Below are positions 54,869 through 62,954 of a stretch of 64,000 nucleotides of DNA, in pieces. The position numbers and the translations under genes are program-made. The stretch comes from Actinomycetota bacterium. Lineage in GTDB: Bacteria; Actinomycetota; Coriobacteriia; Anaerosomatales; Anaerosomataceae. Within the stretch, counting starts at the first letter, position 1. Each line of letters starts with the position of its first letter. The notes beneath the pieces were generated by a model. That model made no database searches. It worked only from the letters and a program-made list of their open reading frames with translations, and had not been told where the DNA came from. Location of the stretch: positions 62,001 to 126,000 of the forward strand of contig WSXY01000005.1 in NCBI GenBank assembly GCA_009773565.1. Reading direction: 5' to 3'.

Positions 54869-55612
54869 ATGCTTGTCGAGAACCGAATCGGTCAGTACGA
54901 GTTTGAGATTTGTGCTGTCTTGTCTAGCCTGGCGTACCACATCCATCCCGCCATTGTGCTGGCAATCCAGGAACGCAACTCAGATGAGGCGGACTACTTC
55001 AAGGATCTCTTCAGTGGTCGCATCAACATCGAGAACTATCTCTTCGAAGGGTCTGCTTGTGTGTTCCCGGGTGTCCGTAGGTACATCAGCGGCAGGGGGA
55101 CCAAACGGTGCTTCAATCCTGAACTTCACGCAATCATCGACGACAACGAGTTTCCTCGACACATCTGGTGCTACCTCGATAGTGGCAGGGGCTACAGCGG
55201 GCCACTCTGGAGGGACTCCGGGCTCGGCGAGTTCGAGCTAGCTCACGTATTCACGCATAAGGAATCGGAAGTCAGATTCGAGACTCAGTTCTTCTCGAAC
55301 GTCGATGTGAACTTGCTGCCCCACGGTGACTTCACGTGCGCGTGCAACGTTGTACTACTTCCGAAGGGTACGGTTCGTCCCACGGACAACTCCGCTGCAA
55401 TCAAGGCAGCATTCTACCAGCGCTACATCGATCTATACGGTGAGGCACCACTTAACGGGCGCGTTGGATTCCGCAGTGAACTCGTCCCTACATGGTACGA
55501 ATCGCTCGTGTGGATCGACCCACCACTACCAGCAGACTGGAGCAGGAAGATCGAGGCCCTATTGCGTTATCGAACGAAGCGAATCACGCAGCTGATGATG
55601 TCGATTGGATAG
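54869..55612 (+). CDS. Hypothetical cassette protein
   Basis: A 247-residue soluble protein not recognised. The N-terminal part is hydrophobic-helical (CAVLSSLAYHIHPAIVLAIQ) without a signal peptide; the middle holds Cys residues in FTCACNVVLLP. The ATG at 54869 follows AAAGGAG with 7-base spacing; the ATG at 54842 lacks a site. It is a lone gene in its cassette. Confidence 0.55.
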   Translation: MLVENRIGQYEFEICAVLSSLAYHIHPAIVLAIQERNSDEADYFKDLFSGRINIENYLFEGSACVFPGVRRYISGRGTKRCFNPELHAIIDDNEFPRHIWCYLDSGRGYSGPLWRDSGLGEFELAHVFTHKESEVRFETQFFSNVDVNLLPHGDFTCACNVVLLPKGTVRPTDNSAAIKAAFYQRYIDLYGEAPLNGRVGFRSELVPTWYESLVWIDPPLPADWSRKIEALLRYRTKRITQLMMSIG

Positions 55613-55803
55613 GCGTTCTAAGTTGCGTCGTTTCGAATCCACAAGTAGGCGGTTGACCTAAGTCCAGTGGAGTAACCCTTGTACGGTAGACTCGGGCAGG
55701 GAGATCGAGCGGGGCGCAGCAGCTTACGCCCGAGAGCATTAAGGTAGTCCGGAACGCGCAAGGCGGCGTCCCGTACCCAAATCGATGCCGAGGATGTGCA
55801 TCT
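55613..55803. other. Intergenic stretch with inverted repeat
   Basis: CTCGGGC (about 55691-55697) and GCCCGAG (about 55729-55735) form a 7-bp stem with a long loop; GTTCTAAG at 55615 approximates the left R box. Possibly a decayed attC-like site; no gene or clear promoter seen. Confidence 0.3.
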
Positions 55804-56586
55804 TTGCGAAGAGTCCACCTCATGTTAGTCGCCGTGCTACTCGTCGCAGTGAGTGGTTGTGGCCCTGCAGAGTCGACGCCCGCCAACATCAAGCCCCCAC
55901 CGCCGCCCGTGCAAAATGGGATCTCTCCTGCCGTCCCGTTAACCACAGAGGCGGCGAGCGATTCAGGTGGGTGGGTTGAGTATGCGAACACGGACGATGA
56001 TTCAGATGTGACCGCGTACCGCTGCGGCCCTGGGTACATCGAGGTTCGTTTCAGCGACGACACAGAGTACCTCTATACGAACGAGAGCGCGGGGCTGGAT
56101 AACGTATCCAACATGCAGTGGTTGGCATCTGAGGGTGATGGGCTCAACGCGTACATCAACGATTACTGCTACTACGGCTATGTTGGCGCAGGTCCAGCAC
56201 CTGCACCTGCGACCGTACCACGGTATGTACCACCGACGCCCCAGCCTTGCTCTCTTTGCGGGGGTCAAGGTCATGACAGCTGCACGACATGCGAAGGCCG
56301 CGGTGAGAACACCTGTGAGTGGTGCACCGGTGTGGGAGGCAGTGTCTGCAGCATATGCCGTGGGAAGGGGAGGCTCGCCTGCTCCTCGTGCGGAGGAGTC
56401 GGTTACAGTTCCGGCAGTCAGTGTTATCGCTGCTACGGGGTAGGAAGCGAATCCTGCTACGGATGCGGAGGAGCTGGGGGCGATCAATGCTCCGCCTGTA
56501 GGGGGAGCGACATCGAAACCTGTTGGGCCTGCTCAGGCAGTGGAGAGAAGAAGTGTCTTCTATGCGGCGGCGCCGGAACGTTCTGA
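55804..56586 (+). CDS. Lipoprotein with KTSC-like domain and DnaJ-type cysteine repeats
   Basis: A 260-residue predicted lipoprotein: signal segment LMLVAVLLVAVSGC with lipobox Cys20, a Pro-rich linker, a KTSC-like domain (VTAYRCGPGYIEVRFSDD, LASEGDGLNAYI) homologous to the protein at 45692, then about ten CxxC units of the CxxCxGxG kind known from DnaJ zinc fingers. The TTG at 55804 gives a basic n-region; ATG 55822 is an alternative. Zinc-type cysteine repeats outside the membrane are unusual. Confidence 0.7.
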   Translation: MRRVHLMLVAVLLVAVSGCGPAESTPANIKPPPPPVQNGISPAVPLTTEAASDSGGWVEYANTDDDSDVTAYRCGPGYIEVRFSDDTEYLYTNESAGLDNVSNMQWLASEGDGLNAYINDYCYYGYVGAGPAPAPATVPRYVPPTPQPCSLCGGQGHDSCTTCEGRGENTCEWCTGVGGSVCSICRGKGRLACSSCGGVGYSSGSQCYRCYGVGSESCYGCGGAGGDQCSACRGSDIETCWACSGSGEKKCLLCGGAGTF

Positions 56587-56645
56587 GCGGCACACACTGA
56601 CGGTTGAGCCATACTCGCGCTAGCGGTCATTTGCTTGGTCTTGCA

Positions 56646-56652
56646 GTTCGAC
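56646..56652 (+). repeat. Possible attC-like 3' core
   Basis: GTTCGAC here repeats the 3' core of site 2 and stands 14 bp before the next start. The left half (56587-56640) shows only a weak stem. Confidence 0.3.
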
Positions 56653-56665
56653 CCAAGGGGGACAC

Positions 56666-57385
56666 ATGGGCGTCCGATACTGGCTTGCCACCTACGATTC
56701 AAACGCATGGTGCACCTTCATGGAGCTTGAGCATTCAGCTATCGGTGCAAAGCGGCCGAGACCCTTCAGCCAGGGAGACATCTTCCTCACATACGTACGC
56801 GGCGAGGGTGGTATGCCGGGCCAATGGACGTCCGCACAGCAAGCCGTGGGAGAGATGTTCTTCGACGACCAGGCCATCTATCGCGATGGCGTCTGGCCCT
56901 ACCGGTGGCCCGTAGAACCAGCTACGCCGCGATTCGAGTTCGGGTGCGGCCTCGTCGCGCGGGACTTGATTGGTGATATGCACCTCTTTGATGGACTGAG
57001 CGGTCGGACTTGGGGATCTGCGCTTCGCTGCGATGGTCGAGAGATTCCACATGAAGACGGCGAGTACTTGATGGGACTTCTCCGCTCCCTCGCGGGCGAC
57101 TCCGTTCCCGCACTGGTGCGCAGGCCCTCATACATTGCAGAACCCAAGCCCAACGACGGTCACACAACTCGCCGTGCCGTATCCGTCTCGATGCGCTATG
57201 ACATCTTGAAGCGCGACAGCTTCCGTTGCGTGAGGTGCGGCCGCTCACCCGCTAACGAGGCTGGTATCCAGCTGCAGGTCGATCACATCGTTCCATGGGC
57301 GAACGGTGGCGAGACGCGGCTGGATAATCTCCAGGTACTCTGCGCAGAATGCAGCGCCGGCAAGTCGAATCGGCATAGTGAGTAG
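56666..57385 (+). CDS. EVE/PUA-like plus HNH endonuclease fusion
   Basis: A 239-residue protein. The first ~150 residues resemble an EVE (PUA-like) domain, which reads modified bases: RYWLATYDSNAW, GDIFLTYV, GEMFFDDQAIYRDGVWPYRWPVEP. The C-terminus is an HNH nuclease: YDILKRDSFRCVRCG, VDHIVPWANGGETRLDNLQVLCAECSAGKS. This combination is known from modification-dependent (type IV) restriction enzymes. ATG 56666 follows AGGGGGA. No partner gene in the cassette. Confidence 0.75.
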   Translation: MGVRYWLATYDSNAWCTFMELEHSAIGAKRPRPFSQGDIFLTYVRGEGGMPGQWTSAQQAVGEMFFDDQAIYRDGVWPYRWPVEPATPRFEFGCGLVARDLIGDMHLFDGLSGRTWGSALRCDGREIPHEDGEYLMGLLRSLAGDSVPALVRRPSYIAEPKPNDGHTTRRAVSVSMRYDILKRDSFRCVRCGRSPANEAGIQLQVDHIVPWANGGETRLDNLQVLCAECSAGKSNRHSE

Positions 57386-57583
57386 CTACCCCTTGTATTT
57401 AGGCAAACTAGCAACGAGCGCAGCGACTCGTCCTCGGGCTCGGCGACATGTCCCACAAGTGGACTGTCAATGACCGATCACCCCGACAACCGGCTCGATC
57501 CCGTCATCCAGGGTCACGTGTCAGACCCGCGTACTAGGCTTGCCGTAGGAGAGTATCCGACACAAGCGAACACTGGAGGCGAC
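57386..57583. other. Intergenic stretch with bulged hairpin
   Basis: GACA-t-GTCC (57445-57453) pairs with GGAC-TGTC (57461-57468) with one unpaired T. No R boxes or promoter recognised. Confidence 0.3.
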
Positions 57584-57823
57584 ATGGATCACCAGCGTTG
57601 TGAGGACTGCATGTGTTGGTGTAAGACTCCTAGCGAAGAGAAGTCCGGATGTCATCTGTTTCCCCCGTTTCGCCCGAGGTACGTCGGTCCGCGACTCGGA
57701 CCGTTGGCTGCGAACAAGACCGCGGCCGATTTGACGTGGGTCGCCTGGGTACCGTCGTCGCCGCCCGACGGCTGGTGTCGGCATTGGGAACCACGGCCAC
57801 GCACAGACGTTGGTGTGCAGTGA
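57584..57823 (+). CDS. Small Cys-rich protein
   Basis: A 79-residue protein with CEDCMCWCKT near the N-terminus, a later CHLFPPFRPR and a C-terminal CRHWEP; these Cys/His residues could bind a metal. The ATG at 57584 has GGAGG upstream, better than the in-frame ATG at 57470. Family not recognised. Confidence 0.5.
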   Translation: MDHQRCEDCMCWCKTPSEEKSGCHLFPPFRPRYVGPRLGPLAANKTAADLTWVAWVPSSPPDGWCRHWEPRPRTDVGVQ

Positions 57824-57872
57824 TGCACGGCCTTTCAACGGCCGCTTCGTCGAACGATATAGGGGGTAGTAG

Positions 57873-58820
57873 ATGAACGGTCCCACGCACCTAGGCATAG
57901 GCGTCGCAGCTGTCGGAATCGTGGTTTGGGGCGCTGACGCGGTCGGCGCACCTCTCAGCCTGGCGACTGCAGCGAGCGGAGCGGCTGTAGCCGCGCTCGG
58001 GTCCCTGGCACCTGACATTGACCACCGAGACGCCACAATCGGCAGCAAGCTCCCATTCATGTGCCTGACTGCGGGTCTGGCGCTCCTCGGCATACCTGCC
58101 GCATTCAGATTGGCCTCCGCACGAGGAGGATCGCAGGCCGGCTTATGGGCTGGAGTCCTACCGTCGCTCGCGTCGTGGCCCAGGTGGGGCGGCATCCTCG
58201 TTGCGATTGGCATTGCCCTACTTCTGTTGTCCCTGGCTGCGACGAATGCCTGGGCGCACCGCGGTCCCACCCATTCCCTCGTGGCGGCGAGTGGCATGAC
58301 ACTCGTTGCCCTCACGGCCTGCGCCGCCTTCGGAGTGACGTTGTTGTATGGCCTGCTCTTCGGGCTCGGATGGTTCATTCACCTCATGGCTGATTCGCTC
58401 TCGACAAAGGGTCTACCATCGCTCCTGTGGCCCATTCGGGAATCTGAACCTACCGGTGGCGGGAGGTGGGTGGGGCTTCTGATCCTGCCAATTGCCTTGC
58501 TGGGACTCGCCGGCTGGTCCTCAAGCATGCAGAGTCTGCTCTCCGAGCGCTCACCAGCTGAATCGCTCGCAATCGTCACACCTGGCGTCCCGCCCGCAAC
58601 TTCGGATGTGGCGCTGGCTCGTCAGCGCCTCACGGAAGCCGACCCTAAGACTGGGGCCGCGCTCACCAACCCCGATACACCGATCATCGCGCGGGATGGC
58701 GCCAACACCTCGTACACCTGGGAGTACTTGCGGCAGACTGCGCCCAACCAGGTTGTTGTTAAGAAGATCACGATCACGCTCGACGGCTCCGGACAGATCG
58801 TCGGCGCGAGTAAACCGTAG
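57873..58820 (+). CDS. YdjM-type metal-dependent membrane hydrolase
   Basis: A 315-residue protein with four to five membrane segments and the YdjM family metal motif set: HLGIGV, LAPDIDHRDA, AHRGPTHS and HLMADSLSTKG. The C-terminal ~90 residues form a soluble extracytoplasmic domain (TADVALARQRL to GQIVGAS). The family is LexA-regulated in E. coli; no LexA box is evident here. ATG 57873 after AGGGGG. Confidence 0.8.
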   Translation: MNGPTHLGIGVAAVGIVVWGADAVGAPLSLATAASGAAVAALGSLAPDIDHRDATIGSKLPFMCLTAGLALLGIPAAFRLASARGGSQAGLWAGVLPSLASWPRWGGILVAIGIALLLLSLAATNAWAHRGPTHSLVAASGMTLVALTACAAFGVTLLYGLLFGLGWFIHLMADSLSTKGLPSLLWPIRESEPTGGGRWVGLLILPIALLGLAGWSSSMQSLLSERSPAESLAIVTPGVPPATSDVALARQRLTEADPKTGAALTNPDTPIIARDGANTSYTWEYLRQTAPNQVVVKKITITLDGSGQIVGASKP

Positions 58821-58877
58821 ACTCATCAGCACAATCCTTGCGACACGTAAGAAGCGAATCCTGCAGGCCGCGACCGA

Positions 58878-58905
58878 TTGCGATGATCAACCAAATCGGT
58901 ATACT
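58878..58905 (+). promoter_or_regulatory. Promoter of the MazEF operon
   Basis: TTGCGA (58878-58883) and TATACT (58900-58905) with a 16-bp spacer. GTATAC and a nearby GTAGATAC half-repeat overlap the -10, a plausible operator for autorepression by the antitoxin. Confidence 0.65.
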
Positions 58906-58937
58906 CATTGTAGATACACCGCGCAGGGGAGGCAGCT

Positions 58938-59180
58938 ATGAAGACGAAGGTCCAGAAATGGGGCAACAGCCTCGCCGTCAGGATTCCCAAGACGTTCGCG
59001 GAAGAGGTCGGCCTCAAGGACGACTCTTCTATCGAGATGCGTCTCGTGAAGGGCGGTCTACTCCTGGAGCCCACATCAGAATGGACGCCGAGCCTCGATG
59101 AAATGCTCGCGACCGTCACCGATTCCAACCTGCACGACGAGGTAGAAACAGGCCCGGCTCAGGGTTCGGAGGCGTGGTAG
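58938..59180 (+). CDS. mazE: MazE-type AbrB-fold antitoxin
   Basis: An 80-residue antitoxin with the swapped-hairpin DNA-binding domain of the AbrB/MazE class (VQKWGNSLAVRIPKTFAEEVGL, EMRLVKGGLLLEP) and a short acidic tail that would neutralise the toxin. ATG 58938 after GGGGAGG, own promoter upstream. It ends 2 bp before the toxin start. Confidence 0.92.
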   Translation: MKTKVQKWGNSLAVRIPKTFAEEVGLKDDSSIEMRLVKGGLLLEPTSEWTPSLDEMLATVTDSNLHDEVETGPAQGSEAW

Positions 59181-59182
59181 CC

Positions 59183-59518
59183 ATGACGTGGGCACCTGAA
59201 CGCGGCGACGTGGTCTGGATCACGATGAACCCGAGCGTCGGACACGAGCAGCTTGGTCGCAGGCCCGCCCTCGTCCTCTCGCCGGGCTCCTACAACCGCA
59301 AGGTGGGCCTCGCGATACTGTGCCCGATCACCAGCCAGGTGAAGGGCCACCCGTTTGAGGTCGCAGTCCCGGATGGACTTCTCTTACAGGGCGTCATCCT
59401 GTCGGACCAAGCGAAGAGCCTCGACTGGAGGTCCCGTGGCGCCGAGTTGGCGTGCACGCTTCCGCCGGCGAGCGTCACGGAGGTCCTGCAGAAGCTGGGC
59501 AGGCTGGTCGCACCGTAG
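59183..59518 (+). CDS. mazF: MazF-type mRNA interferase toxin
   Basis: A 111-residue MazF/PemK toxin that cleaves RNA. Motifs: PERGDVVWITMNPSVGHEQLGRRPALVLS, CPITSQVKGHPFEV, ILSDQAKSLDWRSR. ATG 59183 is preferred; the GTG at 59174 would overlap mazE. Confidence 0.93.
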   Translation: MTWAPERGDVVWITMNPSVGHEQLGRRPALVLSPGSYNRKVGLAILCPITSQVKGHPFEVAVPDGLLLQGVILSDQAKSLDWRSRGAELACTLPPASVTEVLQKLGRLVAP

Positions 59519-59574
59519 GACCAGGATTCCTCGAGTAGTTGAAGCGTCAGGGCAGATTTGGGAGGGACAGGAAC

Positions 59575-60075
59575 ATGGCGAAAGTGCTTGTGGCCCACGC
59601 AAGCAAGTACGGCTCAACGGGCGAAGTGGCGGAGGCTATTGCGACGCGGCTTCGCGAGCGCGGACTTGATGCTGTCGCTCAGCCGGTCGATTCGGTCACG
59701 GATCTCCAGGGGTACTCGGCAGTGGTGCTCGGTGTCGCGTTGTACTTCTTCATGTGGCATGGATCGGCCCATACGTTCCTGAAGCGTCACCGTCGCGCGC
59801 TCGAACAGATGCCGGTCGCCGTGTATGGCATGGGTCCTATCGAGGACGCGCCCGAGCATTACACGGGTGCACGTGAGCATCTCGACAAGGGCCTCGCCAA
59901 ACACGAGTGGCTCGCGCCCGTCTCCGTAGCGGTCTTTGGAGGACGCCTGACTCCGGAACGCCTGCGCTTCCCGGACAACAACGCCGCGATCCGCCGGATG
60001 GGCCAGATCGACCTGCGCGACTGGGATGCTATCGCGAGATGGACCGACGACCTCGCCGAGAAGCTCGGTAGCTAG
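59575..60075 (+). CDS. Flavodoxin-domain protein (HemG-like)
   Basis: A 166-residue single-domain flavodoxin-like protein. FMN loop AHASKYGSTGEVAEAIA starts it; VVLGVALYFFMWHGSAHTFLKRH and FGGRLTPERLRFPDNN fit the protoporphyrinogen-oxidase-like flavodoxin family. ATG 59575 after GGAGGGA. Paired 14 bp later with the hydrolase. Confidence 0.8.
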   Translation: MAKVLVAHASKYGSTGEVAEAIATRLRERGLDAVAQPVDSVTDLQGYSAVVLGVALYFFMWHGSAHTFLKRHRRALEQMPVAVYGMGPIEDAPEHYTGAREHLDKGLAKHEWLAPVSVAVFGGRLTPERLRFPDNNAAIRRMGQIDLRDWDAIARWTDDLAEKLGS

Positions 60076-60089
60076 GGAGAGCAGGCATC

Positions 60090-61082
60090 GTGTCTGGAAC
60101 CTCAACTAAGAAGACAATCCTGCTCGTTGTGGCCGCCGTGCTGGTCGCGCTGCTCGTGGTGCCCCTCATCTGGCCGGTGCCACCGCTGGGGAATACGGTC
60201 ACCGCGGCGTCTCTCGCAGACAGCGACTCTCGTTTCATCGATATCGACGGCCTCAACGTTCACTACAAGGTGTGGGGGCTGCCCTCCTCGGCCGCAACCA
60301 GCGGTGTCGACACGGCGATCGTCTTGCTTCACGGCTTTGGCGCCTCCACGTTCTCGTGGCATGAGGTGGCCGAGCCCCTGTCCGGCCGGATGCCGGTCGT
60401 CGCGTTCGATCGCCCGGCCTTCGGACTGACCGACCGTCCGCTCAAGTGGACCGGGGCGGACCCGTACGCGCCCGAGACCCAGGCCGACCTCACCGTGAAA
60501 CTCATGGACCAACTCGGCATACGGCGCGCGGTGCTCATCGGGCACTCGGCAGGGGGGACCGTGGCGGCGCTGGTCGCAGAGCGCTACCCGGAGCGTGTCG
60601 CGGCCATCGTTCTCGAGGATCCCGCGATCTTCGCCGGCGGACCACCCGCATTCCTCACCCCGCTCTTCCGCACGCCGCAGTTCAGGCGCCTCGGCCCGCT
60701 CTTCGCCCGCAGTCTCGGCGGGAAGGCGGGTACCGACTTCATCAAGACCGCGTGGCACGACCCTTCAAGGATCACCGAGGAGACCTTCGCCGGATACCGC
60801 GCGCCCCTGCGAGTGAAGGACTGGGACACCGCCCTGTGGCTGCTGACGATCGCGCCGCGGCCCGCGAACGTATCCGAGCTCACGAGCGTCATCAAGGCGC
60901 CTGCGCTCTTCATCACCGGCGATGACGACCGCGTCGTCCCACCCGAGGACACCCGACGCGCCGCGGCGCTCATCAAGGGCGCGGAGGTAGTGACCGTCGC
61001 GCAGTGCGGTCACCTTCCGCATGAGGAGCAGCCGGCCGCCTTCCTCGACGCGGTCGACGCGTTCCTAGACGGGGCGCTGTAG
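60090..61082 (+). CDS. Membrane-anchored alpha/beta hydrolase
   Basis: A 330-residue protein with one N-terminal membrane helix (residues ~10-28) and an alpha/beta-hydrolase domain: oxyanion HGFGASTFSW, nucleophile elbow GHSAGGTV, acid in ITGDDDRVVPP, and His in QCGHLPHEEQP. It is likely anchored outside the membrane. GTG 60090. Substrate unknown. Confidence 0.85.
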   Translation: MSGTSTKKTILLVVAAVLVALLVVPLIWPVPPLGNTVTAASLADSDSRFIDIDGLNVHYKVWGLPSSAATSGVDTAIVLLHGFGASTFSWHEVAEPLSGRMPVVAFDRPAFGLTDRPLKWTGADPYAPETQADLTVKLMDQLGIRRAVLIGHSAGGTVAALVAERYPERVAAIVLEDPAIFAGGPPAFLTPLFRTPQFRRLGPLFARSLGGKAGTDFIKTAWHDPSRITEETFAGYRAPLRVKDWDTALWLLTIAPRPANVSELTSVIKAPALFITGDDDRVVPPEDTRRAAALIKGAEVVTVAQCGHLPHEEQPAAFLDAVDAFLDGAL

Positions 61083-61271
61083 GACGCTCGGACGGCACCC
61101 TCCCAAAGTCGCATTCGGTCATGTCAGCAATCGCATTGCTATAGCGAGCGATGCTGATGCGCTGCGTGTCAGACCGGGCTGATAGTCTCACTTCATCAGG
61201 GAATCGCTGGACAGATGTCAAGTTCTTTGTTTACATAGTCAGTACCCGCGGTAGAAACAGATTGGACGGCC

Positions 61272-61658
61272 GTGGAGGCTCAGAGGGTAGGTGATCGAAC
61301 ATGGATGCTCGTTTCCAGTTCCGGTCAGTGCCAACCGAAGAAGTACCTCAAGAAGAACCGCGAGACCGCGCCGGCTGTGCTGGCACGTCTTCACGACGTC
61401 GACCAGAACGGTCCGCCTCCGAATCAAGAGCTCTTCCGTTGGCTGGACGCGCACCGCTACAAAGGCCTCCGGTTGTGCGAGTACAAGGTTCACCATCCGC
61501 GGACCTGCAGGGCGTACGCAATCAGGACCGACCGTGGATACGTTGTAGTCAGAATCGATGACAAGACCCTCAAAAATCAGCAGTTCAACGACACGATGAA
61601 GTTGATCAAGGCCGCAATCGATGAGTTCTTTGAGGATGGCGAAAAGTATGTCGACTAG
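61272..61658 (+). CDS. HigB-like/RelE-type toxin candidate
   Basis: A 128-residue basic protein directly upstream of and overlapping a helix-turn-helix gene, the HigB-HigA order. A beta-rich C-terminal half (GLRLCEYKVHHPRTCRAYAIRTDRGYVVVRI) fits a RelE-like fold, but key residues are not certain. GTG 61272 is the start used. A promoter-like TTTACA at about 61231 precedes it. Confidence 0.55.
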   Translation: MEAQRVGDRTWMLVSSSGQCQPKKYLKKNRETAPAVLARLHDVDQNGPPPNQELFRWLDAHRYKGLRLCEYKVHHPRTCRAYAIRTDRGYVVVRIDDKTLKNQQFNDTMKLIKAAIDEFFEDGEKYVD

Positions 61659-62037
61659 CTTGCTTGATGACCTGAACGACCTCATCTCGGATGAGAGCGC
61701 ACGGGTTGAATACAAGCACGAACTCGCACTCAGTGCGTTCACGAATGACGTCGCTCGCCTGATGGACGAACAGAAGATTTCGCAATCTGAGCTTGCCCGG
61801 CGTCTTGGAGTTTCTCGCGCGCGGGTCTCACAACTCATGCGCCACAAGTCCAGTCCGACGCTTCGTACGATGGTCGCGGTGGGGAACGCCCTTGGCTGTG
61901 ACGTGACGCCAGGTGTAGCACCGTGTGGATTTCGACCAGCTCGACTCTTCGTAGCCGCCGGCGGCAAGACGGTGACTGGCTCGGACAAGGAATCCTCAGT
62001 TGAGCAATCCGACGCTCGTGCTGTGTCGACCAACTAG
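61648..62037 (+). CDS. XRE-family antitoxin (HigA-like)
   Basis: A 129-residue protein with a Cro/CI helix-turn-helix: LMDEQKISQSELARRLGVSRARVSQLM. ATG 61648 or 61636 overlap the toxin gene. Likely antitoxin and autorepressor of the pair. Confidence 0.75.
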   Translation: MSTSLLDDLNDLISDESARVEYKHELALSAFTNDVARLMDEQKISQSELARRLGVSRARVSQLMRHKSSPTLRTMVAVGNALGCDVTPGVAPCGFRPARLFVAAGGKTVTGSDKESSVEQSDARAVSTN

Positions 62038-62158
62038 CGACACCTTCACGCTCTTCGCGATTCCCTTCACAGCTGTGACCTCCCGACGCCTGGCACACGC
62101 AGCGGGGACGACGGCAGACATTGATATGATGGGAGCGCTCGACGTCGTGCTCAAAGGC

Positions 62159-62231
62159 CTCGAACCGCGTCAGGCGGGGTAGAGTAACCTTGACGGTATC
62201 AGCGCGCAGTTGTCGCGCGCGTGCGTTCGAT
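62159..62231 (+). repeat. attC-like recombination site 12
   Basis: CTCGAAC (62159-62165) to GTTCGAT (62225-62231). The right part matches site 2 over about 50 bases (shared CGCGCAG and TGCGTTCGA), showing that the array or a decayed piece of it reaches at least here. Confidence 0.5.
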
Positions 62232-62245
62232 AGCTTGGGGGAGAG

Positions 62246-62647
62246 ATGATCCGTCTCGGGAACGGTCTTCGACGCTCGGAAGCACCAGCCGCTCTTGTGT
62301 TCCTCGCGCTGGTGATCGTTGCGGCCTGCCTACTCGTGGGGTGCTCTAAGGCAGAAACGGTGCCCCCGCGCTCAGCAATCGGGTCGGTTCCCACCGAATC
62401 TGAGATTCTCGCAGCGGCGGCCAAGCTCTCAGACGTGCCCTCCGCCAAAGTCTCCAACCCGGAGACCATCGCTTGTCCCAAGGCGGCTGATCAAGGCTGG
62501 AATGCGTATGAGGTGCAAATGACCGGCGGAGATGGGTCGCGGCTGTTCATCAGGTACCAGGCCGGTGAATGGACGCGCCTGAACGCTACGGCACCTTGTT
62601 TGGCTTGCCACCCTGACAACAACGCGTCTTCACAACCATCCAACTAG
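62246..62647 (+). CDS. Small lipoprotein
   Basis: A 133-residue predicted lipoprotein: hydrophobic signal and lipobox LLVGC at Cys34. The C-terminal half contains GSRLFIRYQAGEW and a CLAC pair. ATG 62246 after GGGGGAGAG. Stop codon follows ATCCAAC, an RYYYAAC box. Confidence 0.6.
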   Translation: MIRLGNGLRRSEAPAALVFLALVIVAACLLVGCSKAETVPPRSAIGSVPTESEILAAAAKLSDVPSAKVSNPETIACPKAADQGWNAYEVQMTGGDGSRLFIRYQAGEWTRLNATAPCLACHPDNNASSQPSN

Positions 62648-62723
62648 GGTCTGCGCGACGCGCCCTGCTAGATGCACGTGAACCGCTGTTGCCGAACCGC
62701 GCGCGAGGGGGCACACTCTACAC

Positions 62724-62954
62724 ATGAGCGACGCAGTCTATAACTTCAATCGTCTGACGGTCTCCGAGCGCATACAGCTCGTTGAGGATCTTTGGGACAG
62801 TATCGCCGCAAGTGCGGCCGACATCCCACTTACGGCGGCTGAGATCCAAGAGCTTGACCGCAGACTCGATGACCTTGAGGCGAATCCGAGTGCCGGCATT
62901 CCCTGGGATGAGGTTCGCGCCCGGGTTGAAGACCGTCTGCGGCTCTGCTCCTAA
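62724..62954 (+). CDS. Addiction-module antitoxin (PF09720-like)
   Basis: A 76-residue protein of the unstable antitoxin family: LTVSERIQLVEDLWDSIA and a C-terminal PWDEVRARVE. Its TAA overlaps the toxin ATG as TAATG. Confidence 0.85.
   Translation: MSDAVYNFNRLTVSERIQLVEDLWDSIAASAADIPLTAAEIQELDRRLDDLEANPSAGIPWDEVRARVEDRLRLCS

Noticed and set aside
56646-56652. Full attC site before the EVE-HNH gene
   Set aside because: Only the right core is convincing; the left half does not form a clear bulged stem, so only the core is reported.
62000-62182. Possible 60-codon gene after the HigA-like antitoxin
   Set aside because: TTG start, overlap with the antitoxin gene and with the attC-like site, and no recognisable motif; possible but unsupported.
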